Source of the DNA: Candidatus Kapaibacterium sp.
Lineage (GTDB): Bacteria > Bacteroidota > Ignavibacteria > Kapaibacteriales > WFXC01
NCBI GenBank assembly: GCA_026996895.1
Contig: JALWJX010000045.1
Coordinates: 1 to 53,266, forward strand
Length of the DNA: 53,266 bases
Direction of reading: 5' to 3'
Below, one piece after another: positions 16,431 to 26,209 of the stretch; the first letter of the stretch is position 1, and each line of letters begins with the position of its first letter. The notes under the pieces are model-generated. The model was not told where the DNA came from. It saw only the letters and a list, made by a program, of their open reading frames with translations, and made no database searches. The translations under genes and the position numbers were made by a program.

Positions 16431-18146
16431 ATGGTTCAGCGGAGGTGGCGATCCGTCGTTCTGGGGTGGTTGTGTCTGGAAGTCCTGCTGTTGTTGATTG
16501 GACAGGGCGTTGCCATTGCGCAGGTGCAGCGCGGTGTGCAGGCGCGGCGGGCGATGGTCGTAACTGCGCATCCGCTGGCGTCTCAGGTGGGGATCGACAT
16601 TCTGCGGCAGGGAGGAAGCGTTGTTGACGCTGCTGTTGCCGTTCAGTTTGCACTGGCAGTCGTCTACCCCAGCGCCGGCAATATCGGCGGCGGCGGGTTT
16701 ATGGTCATCCGTCAGCGGGATGGTCGCGTCTATACGCTGGATTTTCGTGAAACAGCACCGCTCCGTGCCCATCGGGATATGTACCTGGATTCGCTGGGCA
16801 ATGTTATTCCCGGTCGCAGTCTCTATGGACACCTGGCAGTTGGTGTACCGGGAACGGTGGATGGGATGGTCAAAGCCCATCAGCGATTCGGACGACTGCC
16901 GTGGCATCGCCTGCTGGAGCCTGCTATTCGTCTGGCTTCTGAAGGGTTTCCGCTAACGCAGCGAGAAGCAGCCAAGCTCAATCGATTTCGTGAAAAATTT
17001 TTGCAGCACAATCGGAAGCCACCGCCGTATGTACGCCCCGATCGACCCTGGAAAGCGGGAGATACCTTGCGACTGCCAGCACTGGCAGCAACATTGCGAC
17101 GTATCCAGCAAGAGGGACGAAAAGGATTCTATGAGGGAGAAACTGCTCGCCTGCTGGTCGCAGAAATGCAGCGGGGCAATGGGCTGATCACCCTTGAGGA
17201 TTTGCAGCAATACGAAGCCCGATGGCGAGAACCGGTCGTAACGGCATATCGGGGGTACCGGGTTATCTCAATGGGTCCGCCGTCCAGCGGCGGAGTCCTC
17301 CTGGCGCAGTTGCTCCGTATTGTGGAGGATTATCCCATTGCTCAATGGGGCTGGATGGATTGGCGAACCCTGCACCTGATGATCGAGGCGGAAAAGCGGG
17401 TATACGCCGATCGAGCTCGATATCTGGGCGATCCGGACTTTGTAAAAATACCGCTTCGTGGCTTGCTCAGCAGGTCCTATCTTCGGGAACGGATGCAATC
17501 ATTCCGCTTCGATCGGGCAACACCTTCGGATTCCATTACCTTTGGCAATCCGCATCGATATGAGTCAGAGGAAACCACCCATTTCTCCATTGCCGATAGT
17601 GCCGGCAATGCGGTGGCGGTGACCACCACGCTCAATGGACCGTATGGTTCGTTTGTGGTGGTTGAAGGTGCAGGATTTTTACTGAACAACGAGATGGACG
17701 ACTTTAGTGCGAAGCCGGGCGTGCCCAATGCGTACGGCTTGATTGGTTATGAAGCCAATGCGATCGCGCCCCGCAAACGGATGCTCAGTTCAATGACGCC
17801 AACGATTGTGGATCGGGATAGCGTGCTGGTGATGGTACTGGGTACGCCCGGTGGATCCACCATTATTACTTCTGTTTTCCAGACCATCCTGAACGTTCTG
17901 GATTTTGGAATGACAATGCAGCAGGCAGTGGCGGCTCCGCGGTTTCATCACCAGTGGCGACCACCCTGGGTGTACTATGAGCCGGGACGGTTCACGCCAG
18001 CGATTCGGCGGAAATTAGAAACGCTGGGACACTCACTCCGTCAGCGGCAGCGCATTGGTCGCGTTGACGCGATTTTGCGTCTGCCAAATGGCATCCTGGA
18101 AGGTGGTGCCGATCCCCGCGGGGATGATGCGGCCGTGGGGTGGTAG
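16431..18146 (+). CDS. ggt: Gamma-glutamyltransferase (Ntn hydrolase, exported)
   Basis: A 571-residue GGT that cleaves gamma-glutamyl bonds of glutathione and related compounds in the periplasm. The start at 16431 gives a signal peptide ('WLCLEVLLLLIGQGVAIAQ'); a longer open frame upstream reads through the DUF5683 gene and is ignored. The large-subunit hallmarks are 'HPLASQVGIDILRQGGSVVDAAVAVQFAL' and 'NIGGGGFMVIR'. The self-processing nucleophile is Thr383 in 'EETTHFSIAD', followed by the small-subunit motifs 'RKRMLSSMTPTI' and 'GTPGGSTII'. All expected catalytic parts are present. It converges with the TPR gene across a 10-base gap. Confidence 0.94.
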   Translation: MVQRRWRSVVLGWLCLEVLLLLIGQGVAIAQVQRGVQARRAMVVTAHPLASQVGIDILRQGGSVVDAAVAVQFALAVVYPSAGNIGGGGFMVIRQRDGRVYTLDFRETAPLRAHRDMYLDSLGNVIPGRSLYGHLAVGVPGTVDGMVKAHQRFGRLPWHRLLEPAIRLASEGFPLTQREAAKLNRFREKFLQHNRKPPPYVRPDRPWKAGDTLRLPALAATLRRIQQEGRKGFYEGETARLLVAEMQRGNGLITLEDLQQYEARWREPVVTAYRGYRVISMGPPSSGGVLLAQLLRIVEDYPIAQWGWMDWRTLHLMIEAEKRVYADRARYLGDPDFVKIPLRGLLSRSYLRERMQSFRFDRATPSDSITFGNPHRYESEETTHFSIADSAGNAVAVTTTLNGPYGSFVVVEGAGFLLNNEMDDFSAKPGVPNAYGLIGYEANAIAPRKRMLSSMTPTIVDRDSVLVMVLGTPGGSTIITSVFQTILNVLDFGMTMQQAVAAPRFHHQWRPPWVYYEPGRFTPAIRRKLETLGHSLRQRQRIGRVDAILRLPNGILEGGADPRGDDAAVGW

Positions 18147-18156
18147 CAGCGCTCTG

Positions 18157-19941
18157 CTACACACCGCCATTCAAAGCTTTGATACGCTCGCGGGCAAAAG
18201 GGACTAAGGGAGAACGGGGATAGCTGAGCAGAATCTTGCTGTATACTTCCACCGCTTTTTCCTTCTGCTTCGTGGATTCGTAAATCTGTCCTTTGAGCCA
18301 CAAAATGCGGTCTGCAAAAACAGTGTATGGATACTGTTTCAGAATGCGATCCAGCAGCGTCAGTGCTTCATCTAATTGGCGCTGTTCCCGGAACAAATGT
18401 GCCAGTTGAAGCTGGATATACGCCGCCAGTTCGCTGGTGCCAGCCCGCTGGAGTGCTTTCTGGTAGAGCGCCTGCGCTTCTTCATACTGTCGTTGTTTCT
18501 GGCGGAGCATCCCGGCTGCCAGCAGTTTGATTGCTGCTTGCTCCGCTTCGGAACGATATGTTTCCAGCAGCACAATTTTTTCCAGCGCATCGTTCGCTGC
18601 GTCTGCATCTAAGTGAACCGCTACCTTGCCAAAAAGTGCCTTGGCAGAATCCAGATTGCCCTGGTAGAATTCCAGCATTCCCAGTCCATATTCCGCCTGG
18701 AGTTGTGCTTCCAGAATGCGGGGATAGGTCTGGAGAACCTGCAGGTAGTAGGAGCGAGCAGAATCGAGCGCATTTCGGCGAAGTGCCAGATCAGCCAGTG
18801 CCAGCAACGCCTGGGCAGCAATTTGGTCGAAACGGCGGAAAGCGGCTGCTTTTTTCAGGTATTCCTCTGCCTGCTCCAGATCGTTGCGGTATTGCAGGGC
18901 TAAGAGTGCCAGGCGATAGAACGATTGGGCAGCAAAGTGGGTGCCAGGGAATCGCTCGATGATTTCGCGGTACCGATCCTCGATTTCTGATAATTGCTCC
19001 GGGTCCAGTTCGGCAGAGTCCAGCAGCAAATGTTCCAGAGAACGGACGGCGCCGTACATTGCAGCCTGGTAGTGGGGAGAGCGTTTGCCTATCTGGAGCA
19101 CCGCTTCGTATGCCCGCAGTGCCGTCTGGTACTGTCCTTCGCGAAAACAGAGGCGGGCAAAATCGAACAGTGCCATTCCCGGCGATTGGCGATAGCGATC
19201 CAGCCGCTTGACCACTTCCAGCGCCTTGTCGTACTGCTTGGTTTCACGCAGGAACCACTCATAGAGCATCAGAAATGCCGGAGAGTCATCGATTGCAGCA
19301 GCAGAATCCAGTACGGCGGATACTTCCCGAACACCTTTGTCCGAAATGAGGAAAGCGGCAATACGACCCTGAATCCAACTGAGCGTTTTCTTTCGCTTTA
19401 GCAACCCTAAGGCCTCTCGCGTTCCTTCATCATATTGCTGAGTGGCACCGTACAACTGTATGAGATCTTCAGCGAACAGGAAAGGATTATCCAGTTGCTG
19501 GCGTCCCCGAAGCAGCGTTTCGATGGCGTACGAATATAAGCGATTCCGTAACTGGGCGGTTGCCACGGTTTGATACGTTTCCGGATTGTTCGGTGCTAAG
19601 GCGATCGCAGCATCCCACGCTTTTTTTGCCGTTTCCATCCTGCCCATTTTCCACAGAAGTTCGCCGTGGAGTGCTGCTAAATCGACGCTTGGCTGCTGCT
19701 GCAATCGCTGCTGGACGAATTGATCCAGTTCGCTGTAGCGGTGGAGCTGAAGATACGTGCGGACCAGTCCTTCAAAGTATTCCTGTCGAGGATCCTGTCG
19801 GTAAAGGGTTTCGTACAATTGGGCAGCTCGCTGCCAGTCACCACTCTCTTCGTACGAGCGGGCATACTCGTACCGGCGATCCAGTTGCTGTGCCACCGCT
19901 ACCGTTGTCAGGAGGAATGCAATGGTGATGAAAAAGCGCAT
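18157..19941 (-). CDS. Secreted tetratricopeptide-repeat protein
   Basis: About 594 residues. The ATG at 19941 is chosen for the GGAG eight bases upstream and a clean signal peptide ('MRFFITIAFLLTTVAVAQQ'); ATG 19956 is the alternative. The rest is TPR-type helical repeats, for example 'YEESGDWQRAAQLYETLYRQDP', 'FREGQYQTALRAYEAVLQIG', 'YQGNLDSAKALFGKVAVHL' and 'EKAVEVYSKILLSYPRSPLVP'. The last repeats resemble YbgF/BamD-type outer-membrane TPRs. It should be a periplasmic scaffold. A T9SS role such as PorW/SprE is possible given the window, but there is no lipobox and no specific motif, so this is only a guess. Confidence 0.75.
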   Translation of the reverse strand: MRFFITIAFLLTTVAVAQQLDRRYEYARSYEESGDWQRAAQLYETLYRQDPRQEYFEGLVRTYLQLHRYSELDQFVQQRLQQQPSVDLAALHGELLWKMGRMETAKKAWDAAIALAPNNPETYQTVATAQLRNRLYSYAIETLLRGRQQLDNPFLFAEDLIQLYGATQQYDEGTREALGLLKRKKTLSWIQGRIAAFLISDKGVREVSAVLDSAAAIDDSPAFLMLYEWFLRETKQYDKALEVVKRLDRYRQSPGMALFDFARLCFREGQYQTALRAYEAVLQIGKRSPHYQAAMYGAVRSLEHLLLDSAELDPEQLSEIEDRYREIIERFPGTHFAAQSFYRLALLALQYRNDLEQAEEYLKKAAAFRRFDQIAAQALLALADLALRRNALDSARSYYLQVLQTYPRILEAQLQAEYGLGMLEFYQGNLDSAKALFGKVAVHLDADAANDALEKIVLLETYRSEAEQAAIKLLAAGMLRQKQRQYEEAQALYQKALQRAGTSELAAYIQLQLAHLFREQRQLDEALTLLDRILKQYPYTVFADRILWLKGQIYESTKQKEKAVEVYSKILLSYPRSPLVPFARERIKALNGGV

Positions 19942-19993
19942 TTCGTTCTGCTCCATTCTTTTTTGACTCTGGCGGTAAAACGATCAGAAGGAC

Positions 19994-20009
19994 GTTCCAT
20001 TATGGAACA
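19994..20009 (+). other. Palindrome between the phosphatase and TPR genes
   Basis: GTTCCAT-T-ATGGAAC at about 19994-20009 is a 7-bp perfect inverted repeat with a one-base centre, about 55 bases before the TPR start on the minus strand. It is too tight for an RNA hairpin, so a protein-binding operator for the TPR gene is more likely (inference). Confidence 0.35.
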
Positions 20010-20089
20010 TCATCGCTACTGGGCAGCCTCCTGGTGTCCGAAGTGGCAATGCCGGAAGGGTGCCGGCGAGGGCACTACAGCAGCGTTGC

Positions 20090-21703
20090 TCAGGGCGATT
20101 GCAACGGGAGCACACTACCGTGCAGCCACGACGGAAGGGGAATGTCAAGCAGGTGGAGCAGGGTGGGTACAATATCGATGGGTTCACAGCGGGTGGTGAT
20201 CCTGCCCTGCTGGACTCCTTTTCCGTAGAAGATCAGGGGAACATAGCGGTCGTATTCATACCACGAGCCGTGCATAGCAGTTCGACGATCAAAGATCCAG
20301 AACGGTTGCGGTTGGACCAGAATGTCACCAGTGCGACCGGGATAAACATCATTTCCCAGCCACCGCTTCTGCTGGGGGAGGAGCGGGCATTGGGAATTCA
20401 GTAACTCTTCAGGAGTAATGGCTAAGCTGATGCCACGATACCACGAAAGCCATACCAGAACCGAGTCGATAACCTGCTTCCAGTCAGCATCGACCTGCTG
20501 AGCGGCAGAGCGATTGAGAAAAAGGGAGGGAGGAATGAAAGCTTCAACCCACGGTGTATCGGGGGTGCCAAAGTGGCGGCGCAGCTTTTGTTCAACAAAG
20601 GTGATGATGGAATCTTCCACCAGCCGACCAGCGTTGAGCTCCAGCTTCTGGAGATATTCAGGGATGGGGCAAACGCCGTGATCCGAGGTGAGCACGACAA
20701 GGTAATCAGTGACAGTAGAATCCAGGAAGGAGAGGAACTCGCCCAGCCGCCTGTCCAGAAAGAGGAACATTTCAGCAATTTCCCGGCTATCAGGACCGAA
20801 ACGATGGCCAAGATAGTCGGGTGCCGAAACGCCAAGCAGGAGCAGGTCGGGGATGGTATCACGTCCCAATCCCTCAGCCAGGACGGCAGCTTCTGCGAGG
20901 AGGAAGACATCCTCAATCGCTGGGGGAGAGCAGAGATAAGCTTTCAGGAAGGTATTCCGGTTGCTGGTATCCGGCAATGTATGCGGGAACTGTCGATCAC
21001 CACCGGGAAAAGTACCTTCCCAGTCGACAGAGTCGTCGGTAGCATACATCGCCGGGCTTCCAGCCGGTTTCCATTGCCAGTGCTGCCACCGAGCTGCCGG
21101 GAATTGTCGATTCCACCACCGTACCCACGCCGGGATGGAGTCCCCGTAGTATCGGGAATGCCCCCACGTACCAGTGATGCGGTCGAACCATAGCACCAGA
21201 TCTGCTGAGTGTCCGCCCATTAAGATAGCAACGCGGTCTTTGTGAGCAATGCTCACTACCCGTGCCGACGGTTGGGTTGCTTTCAGCAAATCACCCAGTG
21301 CTGGGGTTTTCAGGAATGTTGGAGCGAGAAGATGCTGCCCCTTGCGCCATTCGAGAGAATCGGTAACGCAGTAAAAAATGTGGTGGGTGTTGCGATCGTA
21401 GAACGTATTCGTGACAATCGAATGTTGTGCAGGATAAGTCCCTGTGATGAGTGTGGCGTGTCCGGGTCCAGTTTGGGTGTTAGCGTGTTCGTAGAAGCAA
21501 TTGGTAAAAGAACGTCCCTGGGTCAGGAGCCGCCGGAGACCACCAGTCCAGAAAGAATTCCATCGGTCTGGATAATCGCCGCGCATCTGGTCTACCGAGA
21601 TAAGGACAATCAGTCGAGGAGAGTTGGTGTACAGTGGTGAAGTGAAAATCAGGATTAGAAAAAGAGCGGTCGTCCAGAGAAGTCGTTGCGTAATCCTGAC
21701 CAT
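20090..21703 (-). CDS. PafA-like alkaline phosphatase / phosphodiesterase family protein
   Basis: A 537-residue exported metallophosphatase. The signal peptide is 'LLWTTALFLILIFTSPLYTNS'. The alkaline-phosphatase superfamily core follows: 'VLISVDQMRGDYPDRW' with a metal-binding Asp, 'HANTQTGPGHATLITGTYPAQHSIV' carrying the nucleophilic Thr, 'GVSAPDYLGHRFGPDS' and 'VVLTSDHGVCPIPEY' with metal-binding D/H, and a C-terminal 'HGSWYEYDRYVPLIFYGKG' ... 'PIDIVPTLLHLLDI'. The overall pattern matches the PafA/PhoV subgroup found in Bacteroidota, which releases phosphate from monoesters in the periplasm. It is divergent from the next secreted-protein gene over a 188-base gap. Confidence 0.88.
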   Translation of the reverse strand: MVRITQRLLWTTALFLILIFTSPLYTNSPRLIVLISVDQMRGDYPDRWNSFWTGGLRRLLTQGRSFTNCFYEHANTQTGPGHATLITGTYPAQHSIVTNTFYDRNTHHIFYCVTDSLEWRKGQHLLAPTFLKTPALGDLLKATQPSARVVSIAHKDRVAILMGGHSADLVLWFDRITGTWGHSRYYGDSIPAWVRWWNRQFPAARWQHWQWKPAGSPAMYATDDSVDWEGTFPGGDRQFPHTLPDTSNRNTFLKAYLCSPPAIEDVFLLAEAAVLAEGLGRDTIPDLLLLGVSAPDYLGHRFGPDSREIAEMFLFLDRRLGEFLSFLDSTVTDYLVVLTSDHGVCPIPEYLQKLELNAGRLVEDSIITFVEQKLRRHFGTPDTPWVEAFIPPSLFLNRSAAQQVDADWKQVIDSVLVWLSWYRGISLAITPEELLNSQCPLLPQQKRWLGNDVYPGRTGDILVQPQPFWIFDRRTAMHGSWYEYDRYVPLIFYGKGVQQGRITTRCEPIDIVPTLLHLLDIPLPSWLHGSVLPLQSP

Positions 21704-21891
21704 TAGTATAAGTCCCTTTTGTTCGTTTAGCAGGCAGGGAAACGCAAAGCAGCAGCAGCTATTTTAGCCCGATCGCTGGAGAAAATGGAAAATTCCCTCA
21801 GTGGATCGGGGATTGGCAAGGGAGATCGTTGTTTGCGAAGAAATTCGTAACTTGTTAAAGATGGAAAACGACGAGGAGGCAAAAGAGCAGA

Positions 21892-24867
21892 ATGCAACGA
21901 TGGGTCATAGGCGCAATTGCAGTGTTCAGCACTGTCGCTGTGATAGCACAGTCTGACTTCAGCAATCGAGGCAAAGAGTTTTATTTGACGTTCCTCCCGA
22001 ACTACCACAACAAGCTGCGGGATTGGGACACGCTTGTTCGGATCTATCTTCCCGGTGACTCTTTGATTTTATTCTTTAGCGGTGCTGAGCAGCAGACCAG
22101 AGTCTGGATTGATGCGACCGATTTTTGGGGAACTACTTTGCAACTAATGGTAATACTTCAGCCCGGCGAGGTCCATCGGCTGGCGTTTTCTCCGAGACGA
22201 TACGAGCTGCGAGGAGATAACTGGGATGATCTGCCGTACCTCAATTCCCAGAACCAGCGCATTGTCCGTACGGGATTCCACATTACCGCAGATAACGACA
22301 TCAGTGTCATTGCAGTCAATCGAGCCCAGTGGACAACGGATGCGTGCCTGGTTTATCCTAAGAAAGTTCTGGGTACTGAGTATATCGTGCTGAGTTATCC
22401 CAGCGATGGCCGCACTTTCCAGGATGTGCTGGAGGGGAGTTCGACGCCTTCACAGTTTGCAGTTGTAGCCACAGAGCCGCGCACCCAGGTCGTGATTGAA
22501 CCCAGCATTCCATCGATGAAAAGGCAGGAAATTACCCTCGATGCGGGTGAAGTATTTTTAGTACAGGCTGATATGAACTGGAGCCTGACAGCTGATCTGA
22601 CCGGAACCCGGATTCGAAGCGATAAGCCTATTGCCGTGTTCGCCGGACACCAGCGGGCAACAATACCACTATCGCTGCGCAACGAGTTTAATATGCCTTC
22701 GCGGGATATGTTGTTCTCGCAACTGTTGCCAGTTTCAGCGTGGGGGGTTGAGGCTCTGCTCTTTCCATTCCCCGATCCTCCGGGGATTCAAAGCGGCGGC
22801 GAAGATGTGTATCGCGTCGTAGCAGCTCGAGATAACACCCGACTGTACATTGATGGAACGTTCGCGGCGACATTGCGCGCTGGCCAGGTTTTTGAAGCAG
22901 CATTAACTCATCCTGTCCATCTTCGGGCAACGAAGCCGATACAGGTAGCACAGTTTAAAAGTACTGCCAGTATCAATGGCAGCGCAAGTCCAGCCAGCGA
23001 TCCTTTCTTTCTCATCAGTCCGGATCCCCTGCTGTTTGATCGTTCCTATTTTGTGATCGTGCCACAGTTGTATGAGTGGGATGACCCAACACCAGAGCCG
23101 GTGATGGAGGATTTTTATATCACCATTGTCAAGCCGATGGATTTGCAAGCGATTCACTTTGAGCCTGCTGATGTAACACCGATAGGGGCGGCAGAACCCA
23201 TCGGCGATTCGGATTACGAATTCGTAACGTATCGAGTCCATCCCGGCGTATACCACATCTGGGCAGAACAACCCTTTGGCGTCTATGTTTATGCCTATGG
23301 ACAGGTTGAGTCCTATGGCTATGTCGGCGGCGGACAGGTGCTGGATTTGATCGATGTTTATCCACCGCAAATTACCACGAAGACAATGTGTTTTGGAGTG
23401 CAGGGAACGGTGGCTGATACGGGATTGATTCGCAGTGGAATCGCAACGGTAGCGGCACAGTCTGGATACTGCTCCAATGTTGCACTGACAACGCAAACGA
23501 TTAGCAGGGATACGGTCACGTTTACCGCCGTGCTGGAAAATCCCTTTCAGGATGGAAGGTGCTATGTAATGGCGGCTGATAGTGCCGGACGAGTCACACA
23601 GTGGATGCTGGAAATTCCAGGGATGACGGTACACCTGGATTCCAGTCTGACGGTTGATACAGTCGTTGCTGTTCAATGGTATGTTCCGGGTCAGCAGTTG
23701 GCGTGTTATCCCTTTACGCTTGTGAATTATGGCAGATTTCCGCAAACCATTGATAGCATTCGACTCCGACATTTCGATACACTCTTTGGAGTCCCGGACG
23801 CTGCAGTTACCCTGGAACCGGGGCAGCAACGGGTGTTTCAACTCTGTGTGCGTCAGCCGATCGCCGTACCAATGGCAGTGCGGGATACCTTGGATATCTA
23901 TCAGCCGTGCGGGGTGCGACGCATTCTTGCCCTGAACATTGATGTGCAGGTGGATACCGCAGCTCCTGCCATTACCACCACGGCAGATCCGTGTGATACC
24001 GCCCTGACCGTGCAGGTTGTGGATCCTCCGCCCTACCGCTCCGGCATTGCCACTTATGAAATCGTCACGCTGGAAAATCTGGAGATCAGGGATGTCAACT
24101 GGCGAGGGAAAGATACCGTGCAATGGTCCTTCCGGGTGCTGGATCCTTATCGGGATGCCATTTTTGTCCTCTGGGTGCAGGATTCTTCCGGAAATCGTCA
24201 GGAGGTGAGCGATACGATTCAGGGGTTTACGCTCCAATGGAGGACACAGTCGCTGCCAGATACGCTGACGTCTCTGATCGGCGAACGTCGTTGCTTTGAG
24301 GTCTGGGTTGAAAACACTGGATTGCTGCCTTTTATCCTGGATCAGAACGTATGGGCGGAAAGTCGACGATGGCTCACAATCCCGCGATCGCAGTTTCCGA
24401 TCCGGATTGATCCGGGTGCGCAGAAAGCAATTGTAGTGTGTGCTGCTGCTTTCCGGGATACGATCATTTTAGACCGATTGGTGTTGCAATTTCGCTGCTG
24501 GGAAAAGACCTTTCCATTGTGGATTCAGGGACAGGAAATCGTCCAGTTGGAGCAAAATCGATGCGGTTTGACACTGCGGCTGCGGGCAACGACGATCATC
24601 CCACCGGCTTTTAGTCTTGGTAAGCCATATCCAGTGCCAGCAACGGGTGAAGTTGTGTTGCCATTGACCAGTCCCGAAGCAGATGAGTATACCGTGGCAT
24701 TGTATACTGCCTTTGGACGTCGGGTTGCCCGCTTTGTCTTTCGGCTGGAAGCAGGGTTCTATGAACTGCGCCTGGATTTATTGGCACTCCCCAGCGGCAC
24801 ATACTTTGGTGTGGTCCAGCGTAGCAATGGATCGATCCATCGGTTTCAGGTGCAACGGGTGCAATAA
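21892..24867 (+). CDS. IgGFc-binding-like secreted protein with T9SS sorting domain
   Basis: A 991-residue exported protein. The signal peptide is 'WVIGAIAVFSTVAVIAQ'. Residues about 25-470 match the IgGFc_binding N-terminal domain pattern: 'NRGKEFYLTFLPNY', 'FHITADNDISVIAVN', 'RIRSDKPIAVFAGHQ', 'PFGVYVYAYGQVESYGY'. Such domains occur in large adhesins and surface proteins. Cys-containing Ig-like segments (about 480-890) follow. The last 80 residues are a T9SS type A sorting domain ('LGKPYPVPATGEVVLPL', 'VALYTAFGRRVARF', 'ALPSGTYFGVV'). It should be exported by T9SS and act at the cell surface, perhaps in adhesion (inference). GAGGAGG lies 13-19 bases before the ATG. Confidence 0.85.
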   Translation: MQRWVIGAIAVFSTVAVIAQSDFSNRGKEFYLTFLPNYHNKLRDWDTLVRIYLPGDSLILFFSGAEQQTRVWIDATDFWGTTLQLMVILQPGEVHRLAFSPRRYELRGDNWDDLPYLNSQNQRIVRTGFHITADNDISVIAVNRAQWTTDACLVYPKKVLGTEYIVLSYPSDGRTFQDVLEGSSTPSQFAVVATEPRTQVVIEPSIPSMKRQEITLDAGEVFLVQADMNWSLTADLTGTRIRSDKPIAVFAGHQRATIPLSLRNEFNMPSRDMLFSQLLPVSAWGVEALLFPFPDPPGIQSGGEDVYRVVAARDNTRLYIDGTFAATLRAGQVFEAALTHPVHLRATKPIQVAQFKSTASINGSASPASDPFFLISPDPLLFDRSYFVIVPQLYEWDDPTPEPVMEDFYITIVKPMDLQAIHFEPADVTPIGAAEPIGDSDYEFVTYRVHPGVYHIWAEQPFGVYVYAYGQVESYGYVGGGQVLDLIDVYPPQITTKTMCFGVQGTVADTGLIRSGIATVAAQSGYCSNVALTTQTISRDTVTFTAVLENPFQDGRCYVMAADSAGRVTQWMLEIPGMTVHLDSSLTVDTVVAVQWYVPGQQLACYPFTLVNYGRFPQTIDSIRLRHFDTLFGVPDAAVTLEPGQQRVFQLCVRQPIAVPMAVRDTLDIYQPCGVRRILALNIDVQVDTAAPAITTTADPCDTALTVQVVDPPPYRSGIATYEIVTLENLEIRDVNWRGKDTVQWSFRVLDPYRDAIFVLWVQDSSGNRQEVSDTIQGFTLQWRTQSLPDTLTSLIGERRCFEVWVENTGLLPFILDQNVWAESRRWLTIPRSQFPIRIDPGAQKAIVVCAAAFRDTIILDRLVLQFRCWEKTFPLWIQGQEIVQLEQNRCGLTLRLRATTIIPPAFSLGKPYPVPATGEVVLPLTSPEADEYTVALYTAFGRRVARFVFRLEAGFYELRLDLLALPSGTYFGVVQRSNGSIHRFQVQRVQ

Positions 24868-24990
24868 AGGTGAGCGCAGCAGAAGAGAAGATTCCAGAAA
24901 GGTTTGGTGTCAGAGCGGTTTTTATCGGGAAGTCAGTGGTATGGCAGAGAAGGCGGGATTCGGTGTGGAGCGGTGGATGGAAGAGGCTTG

Positions 24991-26061
24991 TCAGGGTGAG
25001 AGCGGCACCAGTTTGTTCAGGAAGGTGTCCAGTACTTCCTCAACCGTGATCCATTGGAGACAGAGGTTGACACCGCGCTCGCAGCGATCGGGATGAATGT
25101 ATTGTTTGCACGGGCGGCAGTCAATGTCTTTTTTGAGAATCACCACGCGTGCTCCCAGTGGACGGATGCGGGCTTCATCTGCTGGTCCCCAGAGGACTAA
25201 GGTGGGGATGTTCATCAGCGCTGCGCAATGAGCGGGTCCCGAATCGTTGCCGATGAAGAAATGCGCATTGCCGAGTGCTTCCAGAAGATCGGCAATGGTG
25301 GTTGTCTGTATGATCTGAATCCCTTCGGTTTTGTTGGTCAGGTGGCTTCTGAAAAAGTGAAAAAGGTCGGGTTCAGTTTGATGGATCAGGATGTGAACGG
25401 AAAATCCGCGCATTGCCAGCAGACGAGCCAGTTGGAGATAGCGTTCGGGGGACCACCGCCGGGGTTTCCATTTGCCACCGGGATGGAGAAGGACGGTATT
25501 GGCTGCTGGCGCGGCAGTTGGTCGAGGCAGGGACAATGGACGAGGTTTGCTCCATTCCGGGTTGATCCATCCGAACAGTTTCCGGAAGCGATCGACCACG
25601 TGTTCGGTAGCAGGAGCATCGTATACTTTTGACAGCAGCCACCGGCTTCCGCTAAAAAATCGCCCTGCTTCAATCATCCCATACCGATACGGCGCCAGCG
25701 GACAACTGGCAAGGTAAGCTCCCGGTGGTGAAACGCAGGACAGGATAACCACATCGTACTGGCGCGGTCGCAGTTTGTGACACATCTGGCGTAGCGCAGC
25801 GGTGTCCCAGCTCCGGGTTGGGAAGGGAAAGACCTGGAGCGTGGGAAAAAAGTGTTGCCAGAAAGGAGCAAGCGATGCCAGACTGCATACGTCGAACTGG
25901 TCGGCTGATAAGCCAATGGATCGAAGGTAGGCAACCAGCAGCGCTGTATCCCCCAGTGGATCCAGATGGATGATCAGTATTCTACCTGTACGCACAGTAG
26001 CCGGGAGGGAACGCCAGCGGGTTCGGAGACCAGCTACGAAAATGTTCCATTTTTTCTGCAT
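24991..26061 (-). CDS. Glycosyltransferase family 9 (heptosyltransferase-like)
   Basis: About 356 residues. GT9 enzymes add heptose or a related sugar to lipopolysaccharide core at the inner face of the cytoplasmic membrane. Seen: 'ILIIHLDPLGDTALLVAYLRSI' at the N-terminus (acceptor domain), 'VLLHPGGKWKPRRWSPERYLQLARLL' at the donor domain, and the nucleotide-sugar site 'FFIGNDSGPAHCAALMNIPTLVLWGPADEARIRPLG'. A Cys-rich 'DIDCRPCKQYIHPDRCERG' near the C-terminus is usual in this family. ATG 26061 has GGTGGAAA upstream; ATG 26091 is an alternative. It is divergent from porU with about 150 bases between them; no LPS cluster surrounds it. Confidence 0.88.
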   Translation of the reverse strand: MQKKWNIFVAGLRTRWRSLPATVRTGRILIIHLDPLGDTALLVAYLRSIGLSADQFDVCSLASLAPFWQHFFPTLQVFPFPTRSWDTAALRQMCHKLRPRQYDVVILSCVSPPGAYLASCPLAPYRYGMIEAGRFFSGSRWLLSKVYDAPATEHVVDRFRKLFGWINPEWSKPRPLSLPRPTAAPAANTVLLHPGGKWKPRRWSPERYLQLARLLAMRGFSVHILIHQTEPDLFHFFRSHLTNKTEGIQIIQTTTIADLLEALGNAHFFIGNDSGPAHCAALMNIPTLVLWGPADEARIRPLGARVVILKKDIDCRPCKQYIHPDRCERGVNLCLQWITVEEVLDTFLNKLVPLSP

Positions 26062-26209
26062 AGAGCGTTTCCACCGCACATTGCGCTGCATTCTCTACTT
26101 TGTCCTGTGTTCCGGAAGCGTCGCAAAAGTGACGTTTCTTTCCGTAGCGCAGTACAAAAGAGCGGCGTTTCTCGTCACTAACGGATACTGGAATGAAGCA
26201 GGGAAGACG

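Noticed and set aside
25970-26209. In-frame extension upstream of porU
   Set aside because: It lies over the GT9 gene on the other strand and delays the signal peptide by 80 residues; ATG 26210 has a ribosome-binding site and signal sequence.
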